From an uncultured Olsenella sp. (lineage in GTDB: Bacteria; Actinomycetota; Coriobacteriia; Coriobacteriales; Atopobiaceae), in NCBI GenBank assembly GCA_949287905.1, contig CASEHX010000013.1, positions 1 to 64,000 on the forward strand: a DNA stretch of 64,000 nt, in the 5' to 3' direction. The position numbers and the translations under genes are program-made. Shown here in pieces: positions 34,880-42,837 of the stretch (within the stretch, counting starts at the first letter, position 1; every line of letters begins with the position of its first letter). Under the pieces are notes generated by a model. It saw only the letters and a program-made list of their open reading frames with translations. It made no database searches and was not told the DNA's origin.

Positions 34880-35971
34880 TCAGCCGAGGCTGACGAGTCT
34901 GAGGAGCGGCAGGCGCACGAGCTGGTCAAAGGCAAACGAGACGGCGAGAAGAGCCACGCTCAGGAGGACTGCCGTGCAGAGAAGCGAAGCCTCGCCAACT
35001 GCGAGGGCATCGGAGCAGATGCTTGTGACGAGCGGCTGCCACAGCGAGAAGAACATCGACTGTGCAACGTAGAACCCAAGGACGGAGCGGGCGAGGGCTC
35101 GTGCGGCCCGCGCGAGGGCAGACTCGCCGTTGGTGCCTGGGCGCTCAGCCGCCAGGCAGAGCGACGAGACGGCAAGGAGGAAGGAGAGCAGGGAGGTAGA
35201 CTTGAACGAGAGGCCCTTCAACAGCCAGAGGCTGCCCGTGGCGGCCGCTGCCACCTCGAGCGTGACGGCCACAAATGCAACGGGCATGAGGGCGCTGACA
35301 AGGCGGGGGCGCTCGCTCCCGGCAAGCGCCCCGCCGGCGAGAAACGCTGCGAGATAGCTGACCGCGCTCATGAGCTTGCGCCACTCGAGGAGCCCGCGCA
35401 CATCCTCGCCGGGTGAGACGAACGCGATGTAGGCGTTGACGACAAACACCGCGGCGACGAGTGCGCCCACGAGGAGCTGCGGCTTTCTCACGTGCGCCCA
35501 CACCTGCCCCATGACGGGGGAGGCCACAACGAGTGCGAGGTAGACCCATATGAACTGCAGACCGCCCACAAGCCATCCCGTCTCGCCGAGGGAGACGCCC
35601 TCGATGGGAGTGACAAACGAGCTCACGAGTAGGGCACAGGCGGCATAGATCGCCACGGTCGCGAGGATGGGGAGGGCTCGGCGAAGGACCTGCGACCATC
35701 GTCTTTTCCAGGGGATGTTCGCGCGGGCGTTCTCCACTGCCCGTGGGATGAGGAAGAGCCCCGAGATGAGGAAGAAGACGAAGTTTCCATAGGACCCGAG
35801 CAGGTTGACGCAGCCGAGGACGGAGAGGGTTGCGGCGGAGGGCGCCCACGTCCCGCTCGTCGCTGCGTCAAACCAGGGCTGGAAGGTGTGAAAGACAGCG
35901 ATGCCGAGAATGGCGACGAGTCGCAGGGCCTCGATGCGGGGGTTGCGGGGGCGGGCGCTCTTCTCGCTCAT
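34880..35971 (-). CDS. Acyltransferase family 3 membrane protein
   Basis: A 363-residue polytopic protein with about ten hydrophobic segments. It starts RIEALRLVAILGIAVFHTFQPW, which carries the conserved Arg and His of the OafA/WecH acyltransferase 3 family. That family transfers acetyl or succinyl groups to cell-surface glycans or other acceptors. The acceptor is unknown, and no glycan gene is adjacent. The frame and length are normal. The start ATG has GAGAGGAAAGC upstream, which is adequate. Confidence 0.82.
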   Translation of the reverse strand: MSEKSARPRNPRIEALRLVAILGIAVFHTFQPWFDAATSGTWAPSAATLSVLGCVNLLGSYGNFVFFLISGLFLIPRAVENARANIPWKRRWSQVLRRALPILATVAIYAACALLVSSFVTPIEGVSLGETGWLVGGLQFIWVYLALVVASPVMGQVWAHVRKPQLLVGALVAAVFVVNAYIAFVSPGEDVRGLLEWRKLMSAVSYLAAFLAGGALAGSERPRLVSALMPVAFVAVTLEVAAAATGSLWLLKGLSFKSTSLLSFLLAVSSLCLAAERPGTNGESALARAARALARSVLGFYVAQSMFFSLWQPLVTSICSDALAVGEASLLCTAVLLSVALLAVSFAFDQLVRLPLLRLVSLG

Positions 35972-36170
35972 GCTTTCCTCTCGTTGCGCGTTCGCAGCCT
36001 AGTATACGCCGCTCGCCGACCCACGAAAAACTGTTCTGAGCCTTGGCGGCCCTGCTCGTGGCCGGTACTACGTCTGCCGCTGCGCTTTGCGCGCGATTTG
36101 CGGGCAAACGTGAGCACGGCGTCTCGAGCGGTTTCCTACAATCCATCCACTCACGAGGGAGGTGGGCACG

Positions 36171-36719
36171 GTGGACGTCTTGGCAAGCGCGCTTCTCGTG
36201 GCGAGCGTCGCAACGCTTGCGGCGGCGCTCGGGGTGGCGTCGGCAACCGATTTGAGCTGCAGGGTCATTCCCAACGGCTGCGCCCTGGCGGTGGCATGCT
36301 CGGGGATGGTGCGCGCGCTTGGCTGCGGGGGAGCCCCCGGTCGCGGGGCCCCGTCGCCCGCGGAGGCGGTTGCCGGCGGGGCGGCTGTGGCGGCGGTCAT
36401 GCTGCTCGCCGCCGCGCTCTCCTCCCGGCGCGGGGGGAGCGCGGGGGTCGGGGGCGGCGACGTCAAGCTCCTGACCGCCGTGGGCGTCTGGACGGGCCCC
36501 GCGGCCGGTCTCGTCGCGGTGGTTCTCTCCTGCCTCGTGGGGGTGGCGGGATGGGCGGCCTCCCGGGCCCTCTGTCGCGCCGTCGGGCGCGGTGCGGCGG
36601 TGACGGGAGGCTTGTCCCCGCCGGGGCGGGGGCGGCTCTCTGAGGGGATTCCCCTGGCTCCGGCGATCTCTGCGACAGCCTTGGCGATGGTGCTCTCCGG
36701 GCTTCTCATCGTGCCGTGA
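36171..36719 (+). CDS. Prepilin peptidase-like A24 aspartic protease (short form)
   Basis: A 182-residue membrane protein with about five helices. The two catalytic Asp sites are ATDLSCRVIPN and GGGDVKLLTAVGVW (GxGD). GIPLAPAISATAL is the conserved end. It lacks the N-methylation domain, like CpaA/TadV-type peptidases. It would cleave type IV or Flp-type prepilins in the membrane. No pilin or assembly gene is in the window. GTG 36171 is 8 bases from GAGGGAGG; GTG 36162 is an alternative. Confidence 0.82.
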   Translation: MDVLASALLVASVATLAAALGVASATDLSCRVIPNGCALAVACSGMVRALGCGGAPGRGAPSPAEAVAGGAAVAAVMLLAAALSSRRGGSAGVGGGDVKLLTAVGVWTGPAAGLVAVVLSCLVGVAGWAASRALCRAVGRGAAVTGGLSPPGRGRLSEGIPLAPAISATALAMVLSGLLIVP

Positions 36720-36787
36720 CCCTCGGAGCTGGGCGTGCTACCGTCTGCGACTTTCTGTGCCCCACCGCGCATTACTTTGGTTATATC

Positions 36788-36950
36788 TAGAATGGTCGCA
36801 TGTCGAAGCCCCCAACACTCGACGTGCGGCGTGTTCGGGCGCGACGGCCCCCGACCGTCGCGCCTGGGTCCTCCCAGCGGGTCGCGTGCTGGTCTCGTGC
36901 GAGATGTTCGCGCCGCCACGCGCGGCCCGCTTTCTTCTGGAGGTTCTCAC
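36788..36950 (+). promoter_or_regulatory. Promoter and structured leader ahead of the HAD-metF-metH operon
   Basis: TAGAAT (36788-36793) is a plausible -10 without a good -35. The following 155 bases can form several hairpins, including GGCGCGACGG/CCGTCGCGCC (36838-36864, 7-base loop) and CTGGG/CCCAG just after it. A TCGCATGTCGA/TCGACGTGCGG pairing lies before them. I see no match to cobalamin, SAM or THF riboswitch cores. It may be an unassigned leader RNA; apart from this, the 231-base gap (36720-36950) holds nothing else. Confidence 0.4.
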
Positions 36951-37811
36951 GTGATAAAGCTCGTTCTCTCAGACCTCGACGCCACCCTCATCTGGCGAGA
37001 GGATCACGTCATCACGCCCTACGCGCTCGAGGCGATAGCCGCGCTGCGCGAGGCCGGCGTCCACTTCGCCCCCTGTACGGGGCGCATCTACCGTGACCTG
37101 CCCGCGATGTTTGCCGGCGACGAGCTTGCCTGCTCCACGGCCATCACGAGCAACGGCCAGCTCGTCTATCTGGACGGCGAGCTCGTGGACAAGGTCCCCA
37201 TAGAGCACGAGGCGCTCGTCGGCGTGCGCCGCAGGCTCCATGACGTGGCGGACGCCTACCTCGTCGTGGAGTACGGCGGCGAGAAGGTCGCGGTCGACGC
37301 GGACCTCGACTTCGTCCTCGACCATCCGGACAACTTCTGGAACGTCGAGCGTGCGGTGGGGGAGGTGCCGGAGGACCCCTGCTACAAGGCAAACGTGCGC
37401 GTCGTCGGGTCCTTCGAGCGCTGCCAGGAGGTCGCTGCCGAGCTCGCGGGGCTCTGCGCGGGGCTCGACTTCGTCTGCCCCATGCCCGGAACGCCGCACA
37501 TAGACATCACGCCACACGGCTTTGGCAAGGACCACGGCGGGGACTTCCTCATGGAGCGCCTGGGCCTCACCCCCGACGAGGTCTGCTGCTTTGGCGACGC
37601 GGAGAACGACCTCGCCGTGCTGCGCCACTACGCAAACTCGGTGGCGGTGGCAAACGCCGTGCCCGCGGTGCTGGACTGCGCGCGCTACCTCATCGGCCCC
37701 GCGGACGAGGAGTCCGTTGCGAACGCGTTTCTCGACATAGCCGAGTCGACCAGGGCTGGCCGCATGCCGACGTTCATGTGCGAGAATGGGGAACCCGCAG
37801 GAGCCATGTGA
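36951..37811 (+). CDS. HAD-superfamily phosphatase, Cof type
   Basis: A 286-residue hydrolase. Motif I is LSDLDATLIW (Ala where Gly is usual before Thr), motif II FAPCTGR, the C2 cap is in the middle, and motif IV is FGDAENDLAVL. GTG 36951 has GGAGG 8 bases upstream. The frame is open far upstream but without a site. It is the first gene of a plus-strand operon with metF, 11 bases before metF. The substrate is unknown; a folate- or methionine-related phosphate would fit the context but is not shown. Confidence 0.87.
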   Translation: MIKLVLSDLDATLIWREDHVITPYALEAIAALREAGVHFAPCTGRIYRDLPAMFAGDELACSTAITSNGQLVYLDGELVDKVPIEHEALVGVRRRLHDVADAYLVVEYGGEKVAVDADLDFVLDHPDNFWNVERAVGEVPEDPCYKANVRVVGSFERCQEVAAELAGLCAGLDFVCPMPGTPHIDITPHGFGKDHGGDFLMERLGLTPDEVCCFGDAENDLAVLRHYANSVAVANAVPAVLDCARYLIGPADEESVANAFLDIAESTRAGRMPTFMCENGEPAGAM

Positions 37812-37822
37812 AAGGGGCAGCG

Positions 37823-38692
37823 ATGAGAATCACCGACAAGATCGCCGCGCGGCAGACCTTCTCGTTCGAGATCTTCCCTCCCAAGGGTGAGCTCCCCCTC
37901 GAGGAGGCGTTCTCCATCGCGAGCGAGATGGCGACGGACGGGCCGGACTGGATCTCCGTCACCTATTCCGCGGGTGGTTCGGGCAACTCCGCCAACACGG
38001 TTCCCATCGCCGCCTCCATCGAGCACGACCTTGGCGTCACGGCGCTCGCGCACCTCACCTGCCTGGGCGCCACGCGCGGCGACATAGACGCCTACGTGGC
38101 GTCCCTCGCTGGCTCGGGCGTGGAGAACGTGCTCGCCCTGCGCGGGGACCGCGCACCGGGACGCGAGGCGATCGACTTCGAGCACGCCTCCGACCTCATC
38201 ACCTACCTGCGAGAGAGCGGGGCGGACCTCTGCATAGGCGCCGCATGCTACCCGGAGGGGCACGTCGAGTCCCCCACCGAGGAGGAGAGCTTTGCGAGCC
38301 TCTACAAGAAGCAGGAGGCGGGCGCCGACTACCTGGTCTCCCAGCTCTTCTTTGACAACGAGGACTTCTATCGCTTCCGCGAGAAGTGCCTGCGCCATCG
38401 CGTGCGCCTGCCCATCATCGCGGGCATCATGCCGTTCACGAGCGTCAAGCAGATCCAGCGCATGGCGTTCACCTGCGGCGCGTCCATCCCGGCCAAGGTC
38501 GTGAAGCGGCTCGTGCTTGCCGGGGACGACCCGGCCGACCAGGCGCGCGCCGGCGTGGAGTACGCCTGCGAGCAGCTGGCGGACCTCGCCGCAAACGGCG
38601 TGGACGGCCTGCACGTCTACAGCATGAACAAGCCGGCCGTGGCGCACGCCGCCCACGAGGCGCTTCTCGCCTGCGGCTACCTCGGGGCGTAG
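37823..38692 (+). CDS. metF: 5,10-methylenetetrahydrofolate reductase
   Basis: A 289-residue flavoprotein that makes 5-methyl-THF, the methyl donor for MetH. FSFEIFPPKG carries the catalytic Glu. DWISVTYSAGGSG, LAHLTCLGA, NVLALRGD, CYPEGH and YLVSQLFFDNEDFYRF are family marks. ATG 37823 has AAAGGGG upstream. Its gene is followed after 3 bases by the reactivation-domain gene and then metH, so the operon covers the whole methyl branch. Confidence 0.95.
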   Translation: MRITDKIAARQTFSFEIFPPKGELPLEEAFSIASEMATDGPDWISVTYSAGGSGNSANTVPIAASIEHDLGVTALAHLTCLGATRGDIDAYVASLAGSGVENVLALRGDRAPGREAIDFEHASDLITYLRESGADLCIGAACYPEGHVESPTEEESFASLYKKQEAGADYLVSQLFFDNEDFYRFREKCLRHRVRLPIIAGIMPFTSVKQIQRMAFTCGASIPAKVVKRLVLAGDDPADQARAGVEYACEQLADLAANGVDGLHVYSMNKPAVAHAAHEALLACGYLGA

Positions 38693-38695
38693 CGC

Positions 38696-39412
38696 GTGAG
38701 TGCCGCCGAGGCCTATGACATCCGCTCGGTCGATCGCGGCGAGGTGCTGCGCTACCTGGGCTACGCCGGGCAGGAGCTCTCGCCCGAGCTCGACGGCCGC
38801 ATAGACGAGACGGTCGCCCGCTGTCTGGGGACCGCCCGCCCCGCGGGCTGCGTGCGCGTCTTTGACGTCTCGGGCGTTGCCGAGAAGGGCGGCGTGCCGG
38901 TGATCGGCCTCGAGGGCACGGCGCTCGAGCTCCGGGGCCATTCGATCGCGGAGCACCTCGAGGGCGCCCTCGCCGTCGGCGTGCTCGCCGTCACGCTCGG
39001 CATGGGCGTTGAGCTGGAGCTCAGGCGTCTCTCGCTCACCAATCGCGTGGGCCAGCTCGTCTTTGACGCCGCCGGCTCGGCGCTCGTGGAGCGGGCGGCG
39101 GACGCCGCGGAGGCTCGCGTCGTGGCCGCGGCCGCGGAACGCGGGCTCTTCTGCGGGACGCGCTTCTCGCCCGGCTACGGGGACTTTCCGCTGGCAACCC
39201 AGCCGACCCTTCTCGCCACGCTCGACGCCCAGCGCGCCCTGGGGATCACCCTCTCGCCCGAGCTGCTCATGACGCCCACCAAGAGCGTTACCGCGGTGGT
39301 GGGCCTCTTCGGGGAGCCGCAGGAGGGCACCGGGCGCGAGGCGTGCGGAACCTGCCTCTGCCGCGACTTCTGCCTGCTGCGCCGCTCCGGCCGGACCTGC
39401 GGGCGCGGCTGA
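38696..39412 (+). CDS. Stand-alone methionine synthase reactivation domain
   Basis: A 238-residue protein matching the AdoMet-binding activation domain of MetH, here as its own gene. The signature RFSPGYGDFPLATQPTLLATLDA is followed by GITLSPELLMTPTKSVTAVVGL. In E. coli MetH this domain binds AdoMet during reductive methylation of oxidised cobalamin. The neighbouring MetH ends at its cobalamin domain, so this protein should act in trans. The last 25 residues contain five Cys (CGTCLCRDFC... C), which may hold a metal or iron-sulfur centre for electron delivery. It starts with GTG 38696. Confidence 0.88.
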   Translation: MSAAEAYDIRSVDRGEVLRYLGYAGQELSPELDGRIDETVARCLGTARPAGCVRVFDVSGVAEKGGVPVIGLEGTALELRGHSIAEHLEGALAVGVLAVTLGMGVELELRRLSLTNRVGQLVFDAAGSALVERAADAAEARVVAAAAERGLFCGTRFSPGYGDFPLATQPTLLATLDAQRALGITLSPELLMTPTKSVTAVVGLFGEPQEGTGREACGTCLCRDFCLLRRSGRTCGRG

Positions 39413-39479
39413 GGCGCCCGTTTCCCTCTGGAAACCTTACGCTGCTAGCATGGGCGAGAAAACCAACGACGGGAGCACC

Positions 39480-41915
39480 ATGTCTGACGCCACGAACACC
39501 GACCTTCTCGCCGCCGCCCTTGTCGGGGACGCGTTCCTGCTCTTTGACGGGGCCATGGGGACCGAGCTCCAGGCACGCGGGCTCGCCGCCGGCGAGCTGC
39601 CCGAGCTTCTGTGCCTCACGCATCCCGAGGTGGTGACCGAGGTCCATGCCGCCTACGTGGCCGCGGGCGCGGACGTGGTGACCACCAACACCTTTGGTGC
39701 CAACGCGGACAAGCTCGGCGAGGCGGCAACGGTGGAGGAGGTCTTCTCCGCCGCCGTTTGCTGCGCGCGTGCGGCTGGCCCGCGCTACGTTGCCGCGGAC
39801 CTCGGCCCCACGGGCCAGCTCCTCGCCCCCATGGGCACCCTCGCCTTTGACGACGCCTACGAGCTCTTTGCCCGCCAGGTGCGCGCGGCAGTCGCCGCGG
39901 GTGCGGACCTCTTCGTCATCGAGACGATGGCAGACCTCGCCGAGGCCAAGGCGGCCCTGCTCGCCGTGCGGGAGAACTCCGAGCTGCCCGCCTTTGTGAC
40001 CATGACCTTCCAGGAGGACGGCCGCACCTTCCTGGGCACCACGCCGGAGGTCGCGGCCCTCACGCTCTCCTCGCTCGGCGCCGCGGCGGTGGGCATCAAC
40101 TGCTCGCTCGGCCCCGCCGAGGTGGCGCCGCTCGCGGAGCGCATGGCGCCCTGGGCGCGCTGCCCGCTCATGGTCCAGGCCAACGCCGGCCTGCCGCACG
40201 TGGTGGACGGCGTCACGGTCTTTGACATCGGCCCCGAGGAGTACGCGGCCGCCGTCGCGGACATGCTCGATGCCGGAGTCACCGTCGTGGGCGGCTGCTG
40301 CGGAACCACGCCCGCGCACATCGCGGCGGAGCGCGCGCTCCTGGACGGGCGCGCTCCCGCGCGCCGCGAGCTCCCCGACCGCTTTGCCGTCTGCGGCCCC
40401 CAGCGCGTGACGTCGCTTGCCCCGGGCGCGGTGGGCGTCATCGGCGAGCGCATCAACCCCACGGGCAAGCGCAAGATGAAGGAGGCGCTGCGCAGCGGCA
40501 ACCACGACCACGTGATCGCCGAGGCCATCGCGCAGGAGCGCGCCGGCGCGCAGATCCTGGACGTCAACGCCGGCCTGCCCGAGATAGACGAGCGCGCGGT
40601 CATGTGCCGCCTCGTCGACGAGCTCCTCGGCGTGACCACGCTCCCGCTGCAGATAGACGCCTCCGACCCCATGGTCATCGAGGCGGCGGTGCGCAGCTAT
40701 CCCGGCAAGGCGCTCATCAACTCCGTGAACGGCAAGGAGGAGTCGCTCGCCGCCGTGGTGCCGCTCGCCGCGCGCTACGGGTGCGCGCTCGTGGGTCTCA
40801 CGCTCGACGAGGACGGCATCCCTGCAGCCGCCGCCGGGCGTCTCGCCGTCGCGCGCAAGATCGTGGCCGCCACGGACGCCGCCGGCATCCCGCGTGCGGA
40901 CGTCGTCATCGACTGCCTGGCCATGGCCGCATCCACCGACCAGACCGCTCCGCGCACCATCCTCGAGGCAATCCGTCTGGTCAAGGCCGAGCTCCCCGGC
41001 GTGCGCACGGTGCTCGGCGTCTCCAACATCAGCTTTGGCCTGCCCTTCCGTCCGCTCGTCAACGCAACGTTCCTCGCGGCGGCCTTCGGCGCGGGGCTGG
41101 ACCTCGCGATCATCAACCCCGGCGTGCGCCGCATGATGGACGTGGTGGACTCCTGGCGCGTGCTCTCCGGCGAGGACGAGGCGGCGCGCTTCTACGTGGA
41201 GCACTACGCGGAGCGCTCGGACGCGATGCCGACTGCCGTCTCGAGCGAGAAGGGCGAGCAGGCCGAGAAGGACGCGTCCCTGCCGACCGACCCCGTCGAG
41301 CGCGCCCGCAGGCTCGTGCTGGACGGGCGCGGAGGGCCCATGGCAGACGCCATGCGCGAGGTGCTTCTCGCCCATGACGCGATGTTCGCGATCAACGAGG
41401 TGCTGGTCCCTGCCCTGGACGAGGTGGGGCGGCGCTTTGAGGCGGGGACGTTCTTCCTGCCGCAGCTCATGGCCTCCGCCGAGGCGGCAAAGGCCGGCTT
41501 TGAGGTGGTCAGGGCGGCGGGCGAGAAGGACGGCACGCCCGCGGCAGACAAGGGCACCGTGGTGGTGTGCACGGTCAAGGGCGACATCCACGACATCGGC
41601 AAGAACATCGTGCGCATGCTGCTCGAGAACTACGGCTTTGAGGTGATCGACCTCGGTCGGGACGTGGCGCCGGAGACGGTGGCCGACGTCGTGGTGGAGC
41701 GCCACGTGCGCCTGGCGGGGCTCTCCGCGCTCATGACCTCGACGGTGCCGGCCATGGCCGAGACGATCGAGCTCCTGCGCGAGCGCGCCCCCTGGTGCAA
41801 GGTCGTCGTGGGCGGCGCCGTGCTCACGCCCGAGTACGCCGAGATGGTGGGCGCCGACTTCTACGCCAAGGACGCCACCGAGACCGCTCGCATCGCCGGC
41901 GAGGTCCTCGGATAG
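39480..41915 (+). CDS. metH: Cobalamin-dependent methionine synthase, without reactivation domain
   Basis: An 811-residue enzyme transferring methyl from methyl-THF through cobalamin to homocysteine. Domains in order: homocysteine-binding barrel (LLFDGAMGTELQ; Zn ligands in GINCSLGP and VGGCCGTTP), pterin-binding barrel (VIGERINPTGKRK... ILDVNAG), the cobalamin cap helices, and the Rossmann B12 domain with KGDIHDIGKNI (the cobalt-ligating His) and GGAVLTPEYA. It ends there, without the AdoMet domain, which is the gene just upstream. ATG 39480 has GGGAGC before it; ATG 39450 is an alternative. A Glu/Lys-rich linker (SSEKGEQAEKDAS) is in the middle. Confidence 0.95.
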   Translation: MSDATNTDLLAAALVGDAFLLFDGAMGTELQARGLAAGELPELLCLTHPEVVTEVHAAYVAAGADVVTTNTFGANADKLGEAATVEEVFSAAVCCARAAGPRYVAADLGPTGQLLAPMGTLAFDDAYELFARQVRAAVAAGADLFVIETMADLAEAKAALLAVRENSELPAFVTMTFQEDGRTFLGTTPEVAALTLSSLGAAAVGINCSLGPAEVAPLAERMAPWARCPLMVQANAGLPHVVDGVTVFDIGPEEYAAAVADMLDAGVTVVGGCCGTTPAHIAAERALLDGRAPARRELPDRFAVCGPQRVTSLAPGAVGVIGERINPTGKRKMKEALRSGNHDHVIAEAIAQERAGAQILDVNAGLPEIDERAVMCRLVDELLGVTTLPLQIDASDPMVIEAAVRSYPGKALINSVNGKEESLAAVVPLAARYGCALVGLTLDEDGIPAAAAGRLAVARKIVAATDAAGIPRADVVIDCLAMAASTDQTAPRTILEAIRLVKAELPGVRTVLGVSNISFGLPFRPLVNATFLAAAFGAGLDLAIINPGVRRMMDVVDSWRVLSGEDEAARFYVEHYAERSDAMPTAVSSEKGEQAEKDASLPTDPVERARRLVLDGRGGPMADAMREVLLAHDAMFAINEVLVPALDEVGRRFEAGTFFLPQLMASAEAAKAGFEVVRAAGEKDGTPAADKGTVVVCTVKGDIHDIGKNIVRMLLENYGFEVIDLGRDVAPETVADVVVERHVRLAGLSALMTSTVPAMAETIELLRERAPWCKVVVGGAVLTPEYAEMVGADFYAKDATETARIAGEVLG

Positions 41916-41919
41916 AAAC

Positions 41920-41950
41920 GATTCAAAAGGGGACAGACCCCTTTTGAATC
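41920..41950. repeat. REP-like palindrome after metH
   Basis: GATTCAAAAGGGG and CCCCTTTTGAATC surround ACAGA. It is the same family as the palindrome at 46380-46412. It lies between the metH stop codon and a stronger GC hairpin. Confidence 0.85.
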
Positions 41951-41959
41951 ACTTGATAG

Positions 41960-41993
41960 AACGGGGGCATCGGCCGCAACCGACGCCCCCGTT
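41960..41993. terminator. GC-rich hairpin between convergent metH and lipoprotein genes
   Basis: AACGGGGGCATCGG and CCGACGCCCCCGTT pair with one mismatch. The T-tract is poor on both strands, so terminator function is likely but not certain. Confidence 0.6.
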
Positions 41994-42021
41994 GTCTGCG
42001 GTATCAGACGGCACGAGGCTA

Positions 42022-42600
42022 CTAGAGGAAGATCTGCATGGCCTCGCTCTCGGAGCTCTCGTCCAACTCCCATCCATCGTCGCCGTTGACGTAGGTGAGC
42101 GTGATGTCCTTCTCGGACGGCTCGATGGCGTCGATCATGCCCATGACGTACTCGCCGACCCAGGCGTTGATGGCGTCATCGTCGGTGGCGTCGATCTCTT
42201 CGGACATGACGGCGTCGATGAGGTCGTCTGCCATGGCGTCATAGTCGAGGTCCATGAGCTCGCTCATGGACTTGGAGGTGACGGTGACTGATGCCGTGGC
42301 GGCATCGCCCTCCACGTCGATGGAGTCGATCGAGTAGTCAAAGCCGTCGATCATAGAGGTGACGATGTCCTCTGCCCCGACGCCGTAGTCTTCGAGCCCC
42401 AGGTTGCCCATCCCCTCGGCGAGCTCGTCGATCGCCTCGTCGTCGAGGTTCTTTATCTCATCGAGGTTTGCGGTGAGATCCTCGCGGATGATCTCCTCTG
42501 GATCGGGGCCGCTCGAGCAGGCGCCGAGCGCGAGGCCGCAGCTGACGGCGAGGACGGCGGCGATCATGGTTGCGAACGCGCGCGTTGCGAGCTTCTTCAT
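42022..42600 (-). CDS. Small acidic lipoprotein
   Basis: A 192-residue protein with a lipoprotein signal: MKKLATRAFATMIAAVLAV followed by the lipobox LALGAC (Cys at about 28). The mature part is strongly acidic (Asp/Glu clusters) with two similar halves, and it resembles the small DUF5105-type lipoproteins of Gram-positive bacteria, although I cannot confirm the family. It should be anchored outside the membrane. GGGAGAAGGTCCC precedes the ATG. No operon partner is evident. Confidence 0.75.
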   Translation of the reverse strand: MKKLATRAFATMIAAVLAVSCGLALGACSSGPDPEEIIREDLTANLDEIKNLDDEAIDELAEGMGNLGLEDYGVGAEDIVTSMIDGFDYSIDSIDVEGDAATASVTVTSKSMSELMDLDYDAMADDLIDAVMSEEIDATDDDAINAWVGEYVMGMIDAIEPSEKDITLTYVNGDDGWELDESSESEAMQIFL

Positions 42601-42837
42601 GGGACCTTCTCCCTTCGGCGTTTTCCCTGCCGCCAGTATCTCAGCCCTCTTTCAGGTTTGCCCGGGCTCTTCGGCCAGCGGCATGTCCGGACAGGTCCGT
42701 GCCGTCCGCGCGAGCAAACGCGCTTCTCGCCGAAAGTCTGAAACCTTCTTGCAATACTCCGCGTAACATGATTCCACTATGTGCCGTGGCCGAGGGGGCC
42801 GCGGTGCCAGAACTCCATGAGTGCAAGGAGAGGGCCT

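Noticed and set aside
36720..36950. Cobalamin or SAM riboswitch before the metF-metH operon
   Set aside because: No B12 box or SAM core could be found, so only a structured leader is reported.
39413..39479. Separate promoter or riboswitch directly before metH
   Set aside because: The gap is too short for a riboswitch. A TAGCAT word exists but no -35, and operon read-through is simpler.
39288..41705. Minus-strand frame of about 800 codons opposite metH
   Set aside because: It is antisense to a clearly conserved metH.
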